NCBI GenBank assembly: GCA_963815665.1
Contig: CAWFHN010000016.1
Span: forward strand, 124,001 to 188,000
Source of the DNA: DASUPK01 sp963815665
Lineage (GTDB): Bacteria; Actinomycetota; Thermoleophilia; Solirubrobacterales; 70-9
Reading direction: 5' to 3'
DNA length: 64,000 bases
The number at the start of each line of letters is the position of its first letter. The first letter of the stretch is position 1. The notes beneath the pieces were generated by a model, which saw only the letters and a program-made list of their open reading frames with translations, made no database searches and had not been told where the DNA came from. The translations under genes were made by a program, and so were the position numbers. Below, piece after piece: positions 25,889 to 34,046 of this stretch.

Positions 25889-27166
25889 TCACGCGGCCGC
25901 GCGCTTCCGCTTGGCGCCCTTCTTCTTCCTCTTCTTCTTGCACTTCTTGTGCTTGTGGTGCTTGTGGTGCTTCTTGGCCACCTCGGCGGAGCGCCTGTGG
26001 TGCTTCTTGTGCTTGCGGTGGGCCTTCTTCTTGCAACGGCGCGCCTGCTCGGCGCAGCCCGGCTGGCTCAGCACGTCCGTGCCGAACGGCTGCAGGCCGG
26101 CCTGTGCCGCGTATCCGAGGCGGGGAAGGCCGAAGTTGTCCTCGACCGAGCGCAGCAGGCTGTAGTGGTTGTAGGGGTCGTTCGACACCGTGCCGGGGCG
26201 GATGCAGTCGGAGAGCATCACGGCGCCGACCCGCCCTCCCCCGGGCCCGATCGTCGTTCCGCCCGGATTCGGGGTGTTCGGCCCGGGCTGCTCGTTGCAG
26301 CACGCGCTCGCGTCCGCATCGGCACCCGACGCCTCGGCCTCGTCGAACGTGATGATGATCAGGCCACGGTCCTTGTACCCGGGGGAAGCCATGATCTGTG
26401 GGATCAGGCCCTGGAGGAAGGTGTTCGCCTGGACCATGCCGCCTGGAGCTCCATCCGGGCAGGGCGTGTCGTGCCCGTCGTTGCAGAGGTCGGGCGTGAT
26501 GAACGAATAGGCCGGCGTGGTCGACTTCGAGGCGAGGTCGGGGGCCAGCCGGCTGAGATCGACGTCGTTCGCCTGGCAGGTCGGCGAGTCGATGATCGAG
26601 TGGAAGTAGACGAACGGGTTGTGGCGAGCGGCGTACTGGTCGGTGGCGGTCGCCGTCTGAGTGTGGTCGACAGAGCCCACCGACGGGTGCCGGCAGGTGA
26701 CGGGGTCCGCCGGGGCACCGGCCGCCATGTCCTGCATGTAGCCCTTCCAGGTGTACCCGGCGCCCTCGAGCTGCGTGGCGATGTTCTGGACTCCCGCCGG
26801 ATACACGCAGCCCACGCCGGAGTACTGGCCGTCGGCCGCCGGTATGCCCGGCAGGAACTCCTGGAAGATCGGGCAGTCCGCCTGGGTGACCGGGTTCGGC
26901 GCCTGGCCGCTCACCATCGTTACGTAGTTGTCCAGGCTGTTGTGCCCGGTCCCGTAGTAGTTCGGGACGAAGGCGCCCTGCGAGGGCAGGGTCTGGGCCA
27001 GGTAGGGAATCTGCGTGCTCGGCCCGAAGGTGGCGGCCGCATCCTCGTTCTCCAGCACGACGATGAAGACGTGGTTGAAGTGCGGCGCGTCCGCGGCCGC
27101 CGGGGAGGTCCAGGCTCCGAGCAGGCCGAGCGCGACCGTCGCGGTGACCGCAAGTCGACGGATCAC
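25889..27166 (-). CDS. secreted phosphoesterase (phospholipase C/acid phosphatase family) with Lys/His-rich tail
   Basis: A 425-residue exported enzyme. The signal peptide (RRLAVTATVALGLLGAWTSPAAA) is followed by the phosphoesterase-family start FNHVFIVVLENEDAAATFG and the metal-site segments YYGTGHNSLDNYV and GLIIITFDEAEA. The last ~45 residues are a Lys/His/Arg-rich tail containing one Cys (HKHKKCKKKRKKKGAKRKR). Its start overlaps the stop of the upstream phospholipase C gene by 4 bp. It probably hydrolyses phosphate mono- or diesters outside the cell. The tail may hold the enzyme at an anionic cell surface. Confidence 0.88.
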   Translation of the reverse strand: MIRRLAVTATVALGLLGAWTSPAAADAPHFNHVFIVVLENEDAAATFGPSTQIPYLAQTLPSQGAFVPNYYGTGHNSLDNYVTMVSGQAPNPVTQADCPIFQEFLPGIPAADGQYSGVGCVYPAGVQNIATQLEGAGYTWKGYMQDMAAGAPADPVTCRHPSVGSVDHTQTATATDQYAARHNPFVYFHSIIDSPTCQANDVDLSRLAPDLASKSTTPAYSFITPDLCNDGHDTPCPDGAPGGMVQANTFLQGLIPQIMASPGYKDRGLIIITFDEAEASGADADASACCNEQPGPNTPNPGGTTIGPGGGRVGAVMLSDCIRPGTVSNDPYNHYSLLRSVEDNFGLPRLGYAAQAGLQPFGTDVLSQPGCAEQARRCKKKAHRKHKKHHRRSAEVAKKHHKHHKHKKCKKKRKKKGAKRKRAAA

Positions 27167-28659
27167 CGGCTCGCCCCCCAGGCGGCGACCTGCTTGCCGA
27201 GCCGCTTCACCGTGCTGTCCGGGCTCGAGAAGACTTGGTCGGGCTTCGCCGGACCCGTTGGGTATCCGAGGTGGTCCAAGTACTCGAGCATCTCGGGCGA
27301 GCCGATGTGGAGCCCCTCCCCCTTCTCGGCCTCGAGCGCCGCCGCATCCTCCCCGCCGGCCGTCTTGGATCCGAGTATGTGCAGGCTGCAGGGAGTCGTG
27401 ACCGGCGGCGCGGGATGGGGAAGGGCCGGTGGGTCGAAGTTCGGATGCTCCCAGTCGAACGAACGCCCGATGTTCGAGGCGTACCGGTGTCGCTCGCTCA
27501 GATAGCCGAGCCCGAATCGGTAGGAGACGAGCTTGAGGATCGACTCGTGGGTGACGGTCATGTGGTTGACGTGGCCGCGGCGCGCGTAGGGCGAGATCGC
27601 GACGCCAGGGACTCTAAAGCCGGTGACCCCGAAGCTCTCCTCCAGGTTCGAGCTGGAGCGGTCGTCCGGCACGAACCGAGGCGAGACGTGGTCGAAGAAC
27701 CCGCCCCACTCGTCGTAGTTGACGAACATGGCGCCGCGACGGAACTGGGGCGATGAGACGAAGGCGTTGACGACGTCCGCCATGAACGCCTGGCCGATCC
27801 GGATGTCCCCGTGCGGATGCTCGTCCCCCGAGAGCCCGTCTCCCCCGCCGCCGTCGAGGAACATCGGGTCGACGAAGGCCAGATTGGGGAGCTTCCCGGC
27901 CGCGGCGTCGACATAGAACTCGGAGACCGGCTTGATGATCGGCAGGTAGCGGGGGCCGAAGACTCCGATGAAGGGCAGGTCGCTGAAGTAATACGTGACG
28001 CTGTGCCCCGCGGCCATCATCAGGTCCCAGATCGTCTGCCAGTGGTAGAGGCCGCCGTTCGGGGCCGCCGTGATCACGTCCGAGCTCGACCCGTTCGCCT
28101 TGTTGCCCCCCGAGGTGGCGGAGTGCTGGTAGAGGCGGTTCGGCCAGGTCGGCCCGAGCAGCGAGGCGAAGTAGCGGTCATAGAGCGTGAAGGCGTTGGC
28201 GAGGGAGGGGATGAACGGCAGGTCCGCCGCCTCGTAGTACCCGAGCGCGAAATCGTCGCTCGCCTTGTAGAAGCCGTCAAGCTTGCCGCCGTTGTACTCG
28301 AGCCGGGCGCCGTCCCATTCGTGGTTCGGGTCCCCGAAGGCGCAGCCCTGGAAGTCGGGCGCGAGCGGGTGCGTCGGGTGCTGCTTGCCCTGGTCGTCCG
28401 GGTAGCTGAGGCCGGCGTTCCTGGCGTCGGCGTCCGGATGCCAGCCGAAGTAGTGGTCGAACGAGCGGTTCTCCTGCATCAGCACCACGAAGGTGTCGAC
28501 GGGCATGTTCGACGGGCTCGGGAACGGCGTGGAGGCCTGCACCCTGCCGGCGTGGTGCACGAGGGCGTCCACCGGCCAGGCGGTGGCGAGGCCTGCCGCT
28601 CCGGCGGCCGCAGCGGTCTTCGCCAGGAAGTCGCGGCGGCGCATCGAGTCGTCCGTCAC
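27163..28659 (-). CDS. phospholipase C-type phosphoesterase with Tat signal
   Basis: A 498-residue member of the phosphoesterase family (phospholipase C / AcpA). The N-terminus MRRRDFLAKTAAAAGAAGLA has the twin-arginine pattern, indicating export of a folded protein. Family blocks include VVLMQENRSFDHYFGWHPDA, FVDPMFLDG, SGDEHPHGDI and VNYDEWGGFFDHVSPR. Unlike its downstream neighbour it lacks a Lys-rich tail. It is the middle gene of a three-gene operon (RTX-like protein, this enzyme, second phosphoesterase) with 4-bp overlaps on both sides. Likely role: hydrolysis of phospholipids or organic phosphate for phosphorus scavenging. Confidence 0.92.
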   Translation of the reverse strand: MTDDSMRRRDFLAKTAAAAGAAGLATAWPVDALVHHAGRVQASTPFPSPSNMPVDTFVVLMQENRSFDHYFGWHPDADARNAGLSYPDDQGKQHPTHPLAPDFQGCAFGDPNHEWDGARLEYNGGKLDGFYKASDDFALGYYEAADLPFIPSLANAFTLYDRYFASLLGPTWPNRLYQHSATSGGNKANGSSSDVITAAPNGGLYHWQTIWDLMMAAGHSVTYYFSDLPFIGVFGPRYLPIIKPVSEFYVDAAAGKLPNLAFVDPMFLDGGGGDGLSGDEHPHGDIRIGQAFMADVVNAFVSSPQFRRGAMFVNYDEWGGFFDHVSPRFVPDDRSSSNLEESFGVTGFRVPGVAISPYARRGHVNHMTVTHESILKLVSYRFGLGYLSERHRYASNIGRSFDWEHPNFDPPALPHPAPPVTTPCSLHILGSKTAGGEDAAALEAEKGEGLHIGSPEMLEYLDHLGYPTGPAKPDQVFSSPDSTVKRLGKQVAAWGASR

Positions 28660-29219
28660 GGGACCACCACGTTCTCGCAGTCGATGACGCCGTCCTCGGC
28701 GCGGTCGACGTAGACCGTGTCGTTCCCCGCCCCGCAGTCGATCTCGTCGAGCTCGCCGTTGCGCGCGTTGATCACGTCGTCGCCGGGCGATCCCTGCTCG
28801 ACGCCGTCGACCATGTTGATCTGGTTGCGGCCGGGCCCGCCCGCGATCCGGTCGTTGCCCTGCCCGCCGGAGAGGACGTCCTCGCCGGGCCCACCGCGCA
28901 GGTGGTCGTTCCCCTTGCCGCCAAGGAGGGTGTCATTTCCCTTGTTGCCCTTGAGACGGTCGCGGCCGCGCCTGCCCTTGATCAGGTCATCGCCGCCTCG
29001 TCCGAGGATCCGGTCCCGCTTCTTCGTCCCCTTGAGCACCTCGCCGGACGAAGTGCCCTTGATGGTCTTCGCCGCAACGACGGCGCCGGCCCCGAGAGCG
29101 AATGCGAGCAGAACGCAGAGCGCGATCGCCAGCGCCGCGGGTCGCTCCCCCCTACGGCGAGTGCCGTCGTGATGTCTCGTATGGCCCCCCAAGCGCGGCG
29201 AATATAGCCACGCCCGCAA
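28656..29219 (-). CDS. exported protein with RTX (hemolysin-type calcium-binding) repeats
   Basis: Up to 187 residues. The TTG start at 29219 gives the longest frame; a later TTG at 29192 is possible because a TATATT box lies in between. A hydrophobic segment (LAIALCVLLAFALGAGAVVAA, near 30-50) acts as signal or anchor. It is followed by nonapeptide-like RTX repeats (GRGGDDLIKG, GNKGNDTLLGG, GPGEDVLSGG, GQGNDRIAGG) that form a Ca2+-filled beta roll. The end has the motif DEIDCGAGNDTVYVDRAED with paired cysteines. It is first in the operon with two phosphoesterases and may help them fold or anchor. Confidence 0.85.
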   Translation of the reverse strand: MRAWLYSPRLGGHTRHHDGTRRRGERPAALAIALCVLLAFALGAGAVVAAKTIKGTSSGEVLKGTKKRDRILGRGGDDLIKGRRGRDRLKGNKGNDTLLGGKGNDHLRGGPGEDVLSGGQGNDRIAGGPGRNQINMVDGVEQGSPGDDVINARNGELDEIDCGAGNDTVYVDRAEDGVIDCENVVVP

Positions 29220-29263
29220 GGCGATGCGTCACTCACCTGTGAAGAAGTTGAGAACGGGCGGCG

Positions 29264-30319
29264 CTAGCTCAGCGAGGCACCGGCGGGCACCCGAACGAGG
29301 TTCCCCTGGTGCAGCAGCTCGGCGACCTGAACAGCGTTGGTCGCCGCCCCCTTGCGGAGGTTGTCGCCGACGACCCAGAGGTTGAGGCAGCGCTCGTGCG
29401 AAGGGTCTCGCCGGATTCGGCCCACCAGGACCTCGTCGCGGCCCGCGGCGGCGATCGGCAGCGGGTAGATCCCGGCGCCCGGGTCATCGAGGACGATCAG
29501 GCCGGGGAAGTCGGAGAGCAGATCGCGGCAGTCCTCCGGCGAGAGGTCCTTGGCGGTCTGGACGTTGACGGACTCGGAGTGCCCCGTCACGACGGGCACC
29601 CGCGCGCAGGTCGCCGAGATGCCCACGGCCTCGGTGAGGCCGAGGATCTTGCGGGTCTCCGCCATCACCTTGCGCTCCTCGGTGGTGTAGTCGTCACCGC
29701 CCATGAAGGTCTCCACCTGCGGCAGCACGTTGAAGGCGACCTGGTGCGGATAGACGTTCGGCTCGGCATGCTTGCCGTCGAGCACCGCCCTCGACTGTTC
29801 GCGCAACTCCGCGATTGCGTTCCGTCCGGTGCCGGAGACGGACTGGTAGGTGGAGACGATCAGCCGCTCGATGCCGACCGCGTCCAGGATCGGCTTGAGC
29901 GCGACCATCAGCTGCATCGTCGTGCAGTTCGGATTGGCGACCAGGCCGTTGTGGCCGGCGGCCGCCTCGTCGTTGACGCCGGCCACCACGAGCGGCACGT
30001 CGTCATGCATGCGCCAGAAGCTGGTGTTGTCGACGACCACCGCGCCCGCCTCGATCAACCTGGGAGCCCACTCCGAGCTCACCTTGCCCCCCGCGGAGCT
30101 CAGCGCCAGGTCGAGGCCCTGGATCGACGCATCGGTCAGCTCCCGGACCTCCACGTCGGAGCCCCCGAACCTCACCCGGCTTCCGGCGGAGCGTGCCGAG
30201 GCGAGCGGGACGAGCTCTGCGACCGGGAACCGGCGCTCGGCGAGCACCTCGAGGATCGTCGAGCCGACGGCGCCGGTGGCGCCGACGACCCCGACCCGGT
30301 ACTCGCCCTGGCCGTTCAT
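29264..30319 (-). CDS. asd: aspartate-semialdehyde dehydrogenase
   Basis: A 351-residue enzyme converting aspartyl phosphate to aspartate semialdehyde in the Lys/Thr/Met/DAP pathway. It shows the NADP-binding GATGAVGSTILEVL motif near residue 14, the catalytic cysteine in ANPNCTTMQL and the downstream STYQSVSGTGRNA. Its start overlaps the stop of the aspartate kinase gene by 4 bp, so the first two steps of the pathway are made from one coupled transcript. Confidence 0.96.
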   Translation of the reverse strand: MNGQGEYRVGVVGATGAVGSTILEVLAERRFPVAELVPLASARSAGSRVRFGGSDVEVRELTDASIQGLDLALSSAGGKVSSEWAPRLIEAGAVVVDNTSFWRMHDDVPLVVAGVNDEAAAGHNGLVANPNCTTMQLMVALKPILDAVGIERLIVSTYQSVSGTGRNAIAELREQSRAVLDGKHAEPNVYPHQVAFNVLPQVETFMGGDDYTTEERKVMAETRKILGLTEAVGISATCARVPVVTGHSESVNVQTAKDLSPEDCRDLLSDFPGLIVLDDPGAGIYPLPIAAAGRDEVLVGRIRRDPSHERCLNLWVVGDNLRKGAATNAVQVAELLHQGNLVRVPAGASLS

Positions 30320-31608
30320 GAGCTCACTGTCGGGCGATGCTCGGGCCCGGCCGGCTCTTCCTTGCGGATCGCGTCATCCCCGAGCTCGAACGCCGTGTGC
30401 AGGGCCTCGACCGCCTGCGGCACCTGGTCGGCCCGGATCACGCACGAGATCTTGATCGGCGAGGTGGAGATCATCTCGATGTTGATCTTCCCCTCGCCGA
30501 GCACCCGGAAGACCTTGGCGGCGACGCCCGGGTGACTGCGCATTCCGGCGCCGACGATCGAGACCTTCCCCATCCCCGTGTCCGTCTCGATGCCGATCTC
30601 CGAGTCCTCCACCCGGATCGCCTCCTCCGCGCTCTCGAGGTCGTCGGATTCGACGGTGAAGGAGAGGTCGGCGCCCCCGTCGTGGGAGACGGGCTCGTTC
30701 TGGATGATCATGTCGACGTTGATGTTGGCGTCGGCGAGCGCGCCGAAGATGCGGCCGGCGACGCCGGGCTCGTCGGGCACGCCGGTCAGCGTGACGCGAG
30801 CCTCGTCGGTCGAGTGGGTGACTGCGGTTACGGATGGTCGTTCCATGGTCTCCTGCTCCGAGACGACGAGGGTACCGGTGCCCTCGTCGGCCGAGCTTCG
30901 GCAGTGGATCCGCACGTTGTGGTTGCGGCCGTACTCGACCGCGCGCAGCTGCAGCACCTTCGCCCCGGACGACGCCATCTCGAGCATCTCCTCGTAGGAG
31001 ACGACCGGGAGCTTGCGGGCGTCGGGGACGATCCGGGGATCGGCGCTGAAGACGCCTGCGACGTCGGTGTAGATCTCGCATTCGACGGCGCCCAGGGCGG
31101 CGGCCAGAGCGACCGCGGTCGTATCGGAGCCTCCCCGCCCGAGCGTGGTCACGTCGTGGCTCTCGGTGGAGACGCCCTGGAAGCCCGCGACGAGCACGAT
31201 CGAGTCCTCCTCGAGCGCTCCGCTGATGCGATCGGCCCGCACGTCGATGATCAGCGCCCTGGTGTGCGAGGAATCGGTGACGATCCCCGCCTGCGAGCCC
31301 GTCAGCGAGATCGCGCGATGTCCGAGGTCGTTGATCGCCATCGCGCAGAGGGCGCAGGACTCGCGCTCGCCGATCGAGAGCAGCATGTCCATCTCGCGGG
31401 GATCGGGCCGCGGGGAGATCTCGCGGGCCGCCTCGAGCAGGCGGTCCGTCGTCTTGCCCCGCGCGGAGAGCACCGCGACCACGCGCTGGCCACGCTCGCG
31501 AGCGGCGACGATCCGGCGGGCGGCTCGCTTGAGCTCCTCGGTGCCCGACACCGAGGTCCCGCCGAACTTCATCACCACTATCTCGCTCGTTGTCTGCTTG
31601 GTGGCCAT
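30316..31608 (-). CDS. lysC: aspartate kinase
   Basis: A 430-residue monofunctional aspartate kinase. The N-terminal MKFGGTSVSG motif, SIGERESCALCAMAIN and GRGGSDTTAVALAAALGA define the kinase domain. Two ACT domains follow (VTLTGVPDEPGVAGRIFGAL, then VSIVGAGMRSHPGVAAKVF), typical of feedback inhibition by Lys/Thr. ATG 31608 is taken as start; ATG 31623 would add five residues. It is coupled to asd. The 56 bp upstream are shared with the divergent ABC transporter genes. Confidence 0.96.
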   Translation of the reverse strand: MATKQTTSEIVVMKFGGTSVSGTEELKRAARRIVAARERGQRVVAVLSARGKTTDRLLEAAREISPRPDPREMDMLLSIGERESCALCAMAINDLGHRAISLTGSQAGIVTDSSHTRALIIDVRADRISGALEEDSIVLVAGFQGVSTESHDVTTLGRGGSDTTAVALAAALGAVECEIYTDVAGVFSADPRIVPDARKLPVVSYEEMLEMASSGAKVLQLRAVEYGRNHNVRIHCRSSADEGTGTLVVSEQETMERPSVTAVTHSTDEARVTLTGVPDEPGVAGRIFGALADANINVDMIIQNEPVSHDGGADLSFTVESDDLESAEEAIRVEDSEIGIETDTGMGKVSIVGAGMRSHPGVAAKVFRVLGEGKINIEMISTSPIKISCVIRADQVPQAVEALHTAFELGDDAIRKEEPAGPEHRPTVSS

Positions 31609-31664
31609 CGAGCACCCGAGCATAGGCGAGCCTTAGGCCCTCCCCAATAAGATCGATTGCCTGG

Positions 31665-32603
31665 ATGGCGCAGGACACTGCGATTCACGTATCCGGTCTG
31701 CACAAGTCCTATGGCGAGAACGAGGCGGTCAGGGGGATCGACTTCGAGGTCGGCAAGGGCGAGGTGTTCGGCTTCCTCGGCCCGAATGGGGCGGGCAAGA
31801 CGACGACGGTCGAGATCCTCGAGGGATACCGGCCGCGGAGCGCCGGCGAGGTCTCGGTGCTCGGCATCGATCCCGGCACTCCCACGCGAGAGTGGCGAAC
31901 GCGGATCGGTCTTGTTCTGCAGGAGTGCGAGCTCAACCCTCTCCTGACCGTCGGCGAGACGATGAAGCTCTACGCGAGCTTCTTCCCCAACCCACGGCCG
32001 GTCGACGAGACGCTGCGGCTCGTCGGGCTCCAGGACCGCCACGGGGCCCGGGTGGGCGCGCTCTCCGGCGGGCAGCAGAGGAGGCTCGACGTGGGGGTCG
32101 GGATCATCGGCAACCCCGAGCTGCTCTTCCTCGATGAGCCGACGACGGGCTTCGACCCGACGGCCCGCCGGGACGCATGGAACATGATCGAAGGGCTCAA
32201 GGACCTGGGCACGACCATCGTGCTCACCACCCACTACATGGAGGAGGCTCAGCACCTCGCCGACCGGGTGGTGATCCTGCGCGAAGGGCGGGTCGTGGCA
32301 GAGGGCGCCCCCGCGACCCTGGGCGACAAGCTCGGGCAGGAGACGATCATCCGGTTCCGGCTCACGGACGGGCTCACCGCCGACGGGATCGCCTCGGCGA
32401 TCGGCCGCCGGCCGAAGATCGCGGGGAACCAGGCGACGCTCGCGACGACCGAGCCGCAGCGTGACCTGCACGGGCTCCTCGATTGGGCCGAGGGCGCGGG
32501 ACTCCAGCTGGCCGATCTGGAGGTTCGCCGTCCCAGCCTCGAGGACGTCTTCCTCGAGGTGACGGGCGACCAGGCGGCCCAGAAGGAGAACGGGAGCGGA
32601 TGA
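31665..32603 (+). CDS. ABC transporter ATP-binding protein (DrrA-like exporter)
   Basis: A 312-residue nucleotide-binding subunit. Walker A is GPNGAGKTTT, the signature LSGGQQRRLDVG, Walker B LLFLDEPTTGFDP, and the switch His follows in VLTTHYMEEAQ. A ~70-residue C-terminal extension (SLEDVFLEVTGD) is typical of ABC-2 drug or polymer exporters. It overlaps the permease start by 4 bp. Such ATPases pair with one permease as a homodimeric exporter. The PadR regulator and MMPL pump downstream suggest an efflux locus. Confidence 0.95.
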   Translation: MAQDTAIHVSGLHKSYGENEAVRGIDFEVGKGEVFGFLGPNGAGKTTTVEILEGYRPRSAGEVSVLGIDPGTPTREWRTRIGLVLQECELNPLLTVGETMKLYASFFPNPRPVDETLRLVGLQDRHGARVGALSGGQQRRLDVGVGIIGNPELLFLDEPTTGFDPTARRDAWNMIEGLKDLGTTIVLTTHYMEEAQHLADRVVILREGRVVAEGAPATLGDKLGQETIIRFRLTDGLTADGIASAIGRRPKIAGNQATLATTEPQRDLHGLLDWAEGAGLQLADLEVRRPSLEDVFLEVTGDQAAQKENGSG

Positions 32604-33397
32604 GCGACGCGGGCCTGGTCCTGATCCAGACGCGCTATGCGCTCACCGCCACCCTGCGTACCCCGCGGGCGCTGCTGTTCGGAGCGCTCTTCCCGATCAT
32701 CTTCCTGATCCTCTTCAACTCGCTCTTCACCAGCGGCGGCGGCCCGGATACGACCACGGTGGAGGGGCACGTCGTGGGGGTGCACTCGTACTTCACGGCC
32801 GGCCTGATCGCCTACGCCCTGGCGCTCTCCTGCTTCAGCACGCCGCTGATGGCGCTGGTCGCCCAGCGGGAGCGCGGCCAGCTCAAGCGGCAGCGCGGGA
32901 TGCCGGTTCCGACCTGGACCTTCGTCGCCGCGCAGGTGCTGCGCTCCGTCGCCTTCGCCTTCGCGGTCGGAGCGATCATGATCGCGATCGGCATCGCCGC
33001 CTATGGCGTCGACCTTCCCGCGCAGACGATCCCAGGGTTCGTCATCTACCTGTTCCTCGGCACGGCGACGCTCTCCGCCCTCGGCATCGCCGCAACGGCG
33101 CTGGCGAAGAACGAGGACAGCGCCCAGCCGATCGGCGCCTTCACCGTCGTGATGCTCTCCTTCGTCTCGGGCATCTTCATCCAGCTCGACACCCTCCCCA
33201 ACTGGATGGCGGACATCGGTCGGGTGTTCCCCCTGTACCACCTCGCCGCCGGCCTCCAGACCACCGTCTCCCAGGACCCGACCGGCATCGGCCTCTCCGC
33301 CGGCGACGTCATCGTGCTCGGGCTGTGGGGTCTCGCGGCGATCAGGATCGCCACCAGGAGCTTCAAGTGGGAGCCGCAGGGCCGGGCCAGCGACTAG
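32600..33397 (+). CDS. ABC-2 type transporter permease
   Basis: A 265-residue integral membrane subunit with six hydrophobic segments and the ABC-2 conserved end region (GIFIQLDTLPNWMADIGRVFPLYHLAAGL). The start ATG 32600 overlaps the ATPase stop. Together they form a probable exporter of a small hydrophobic molecule or lipid; the substrate is unknown. The gene is followed within 4 bp by a CRP-type site and then padR. Confidence 0.92.
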   Translation: MSDAGLVLIQTRYALTATLRTPRALLFGALFPIIFLILFNSLFTSGGGPDTTTVEGHVVGVHSYFTAGLIAYALALSCFSTPLMALVAQRERGQLKRQRGMPVPTWTFVAAQVLRSVAFAFAVGAIMIAIGIAAYGVDLPAQTIPGFVIYLFLGTATLSALGIAATALAKNEDSAQPIGAFTVVMLSFVSGIFIQLDTLPNWMADIGRVFPLYHLAAGLQTTVSQDPTGIGLSAGDVIVLGLWGLAAIRIATRSFKWEPQGRASD

Positions 33398-33400
33398 CCA

Positions 33401-33416
33401 TGTGAGCGACATCACA
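33401..33416. promoter_or_regulatory. CRP-type binding site TGTGAGCGACATCACA
   Basis: Exact match to the TGTGA-N6-TCACA consensus shared by E. coli CRP and the mycobacterial CRP homologue. It lies 35 bp before the padR start, between the ABC permease stop and the PadR-type palindrome. A CRP-family protein with a DNA-binding domain is not encoded in this window, so the cognate regulator is unknown. Confidence 0.5.
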
Positions 33417-33422
33417 CCCGCG

Positions 33423-33443
33423 GATATATCGGATTGATATATC
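33423..33443. promoter_or_regulatory. probable PadR operator (two GATATATC arms)
   Basis: Two copies of the palindromic octamer GATATATC (33423-33430 and 33436-33443) are separated by 5 bp, making an AT-rich inverted repeat in GC-rich DNA. It ends 7 bp before the padR start codon. PadR-family repressors commonly bind such TATAT-containing dyads at their own promoter, and it may also serve as the -10 region. Confidence 0.6.
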
Positions 33444-33450
33444 TCTGGGA

Positions 33451-34044
33451 ATGGAGCTGAGCGCCACGGGAAAGGTGATCTTGGGGATGCTGGCGGCGCG
33501 CCCGCGCTCCGGATACGAGATCAAGCAGCTCGTGGACAACTCCGCCCGGTTCTTCTGGGCCGCGAGCTACGGGCAGATCTATCCGGAGCTGAAGAAGCTC
33601 GAGCGGGCGGGCCTGATCGCCGGCAAGGACTCCTCGCGTGGGGATCGACAGCGGACCGTGTTCACGCTCACCGCCGCCGGCAAGCGCGCGGCGCGTGAGT
33701 GGATCGGCACCCCCCCGGAGGTGCTCGAGACGAGGGACGAGGGCCTGCTGAAGCTCTTCTTCGCCGGATCGATCGCGCCAGGGCGGTTGTCCGAGATCGC
33801 GCGCGAGCGGGCGGCGCAGTCCGCGGCCAAGGCCGCTCAGCTGAGGTCAATCGCGGCCCTGGTCGAGGAGGAGGGGCAGCCTGAGGGGACCGAGGCGGAG
33901 CCCGATGCGGGCTCCATGGCCGTGCTCCGCTACGGCATCGAGTTGAGCGAATGGGCGGCCGACTGGTTCGAGCGGGCCGCCGACGATCTGGAGAACGAGA
34001 CAACCGGCGGCCGCGCCCGATCGGCCGGCGCCAGGAGGGGGTAG
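33451..34044 (+). CDS. PadR family transcriptional regulator
   Basis: A 197-residue repressor of the PadR family with a C-terminal Vir-like helical domain. The winged helix is clear (GMLAARPRSGYEIKQLVD, then FFWAASYGQIYPELKKLERAGLI) with the wing segment DRQRTVFTLTAAGKRA. It lies 2 bp before an MMPL transporter gene, so it probably controls that pump, and perhaps the ABC exporter just upstream, through the dyad at 33423-33443. PadR proteins usually respond to phenolics or drug-like ligands. Confidence 0.94.
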   Translation: MELSATGKVILGMLAARPRSGYEIKQLVDNSARFFWAASYGQIYPELKKLERAGLIAGKDSSRGDRQRTVFTLTAAGKRAAREWIGTPPEVLETRDEGLLKLFFAGSIAPGRLSEIARERAAQSAAKAAQLRSIAALVEEEGQPEGTEAEPDAGSMAVLRYGIELSEWAADWFERAADDLENETTGGRARSAGARRG

Positions 34045-34046
34045 AG

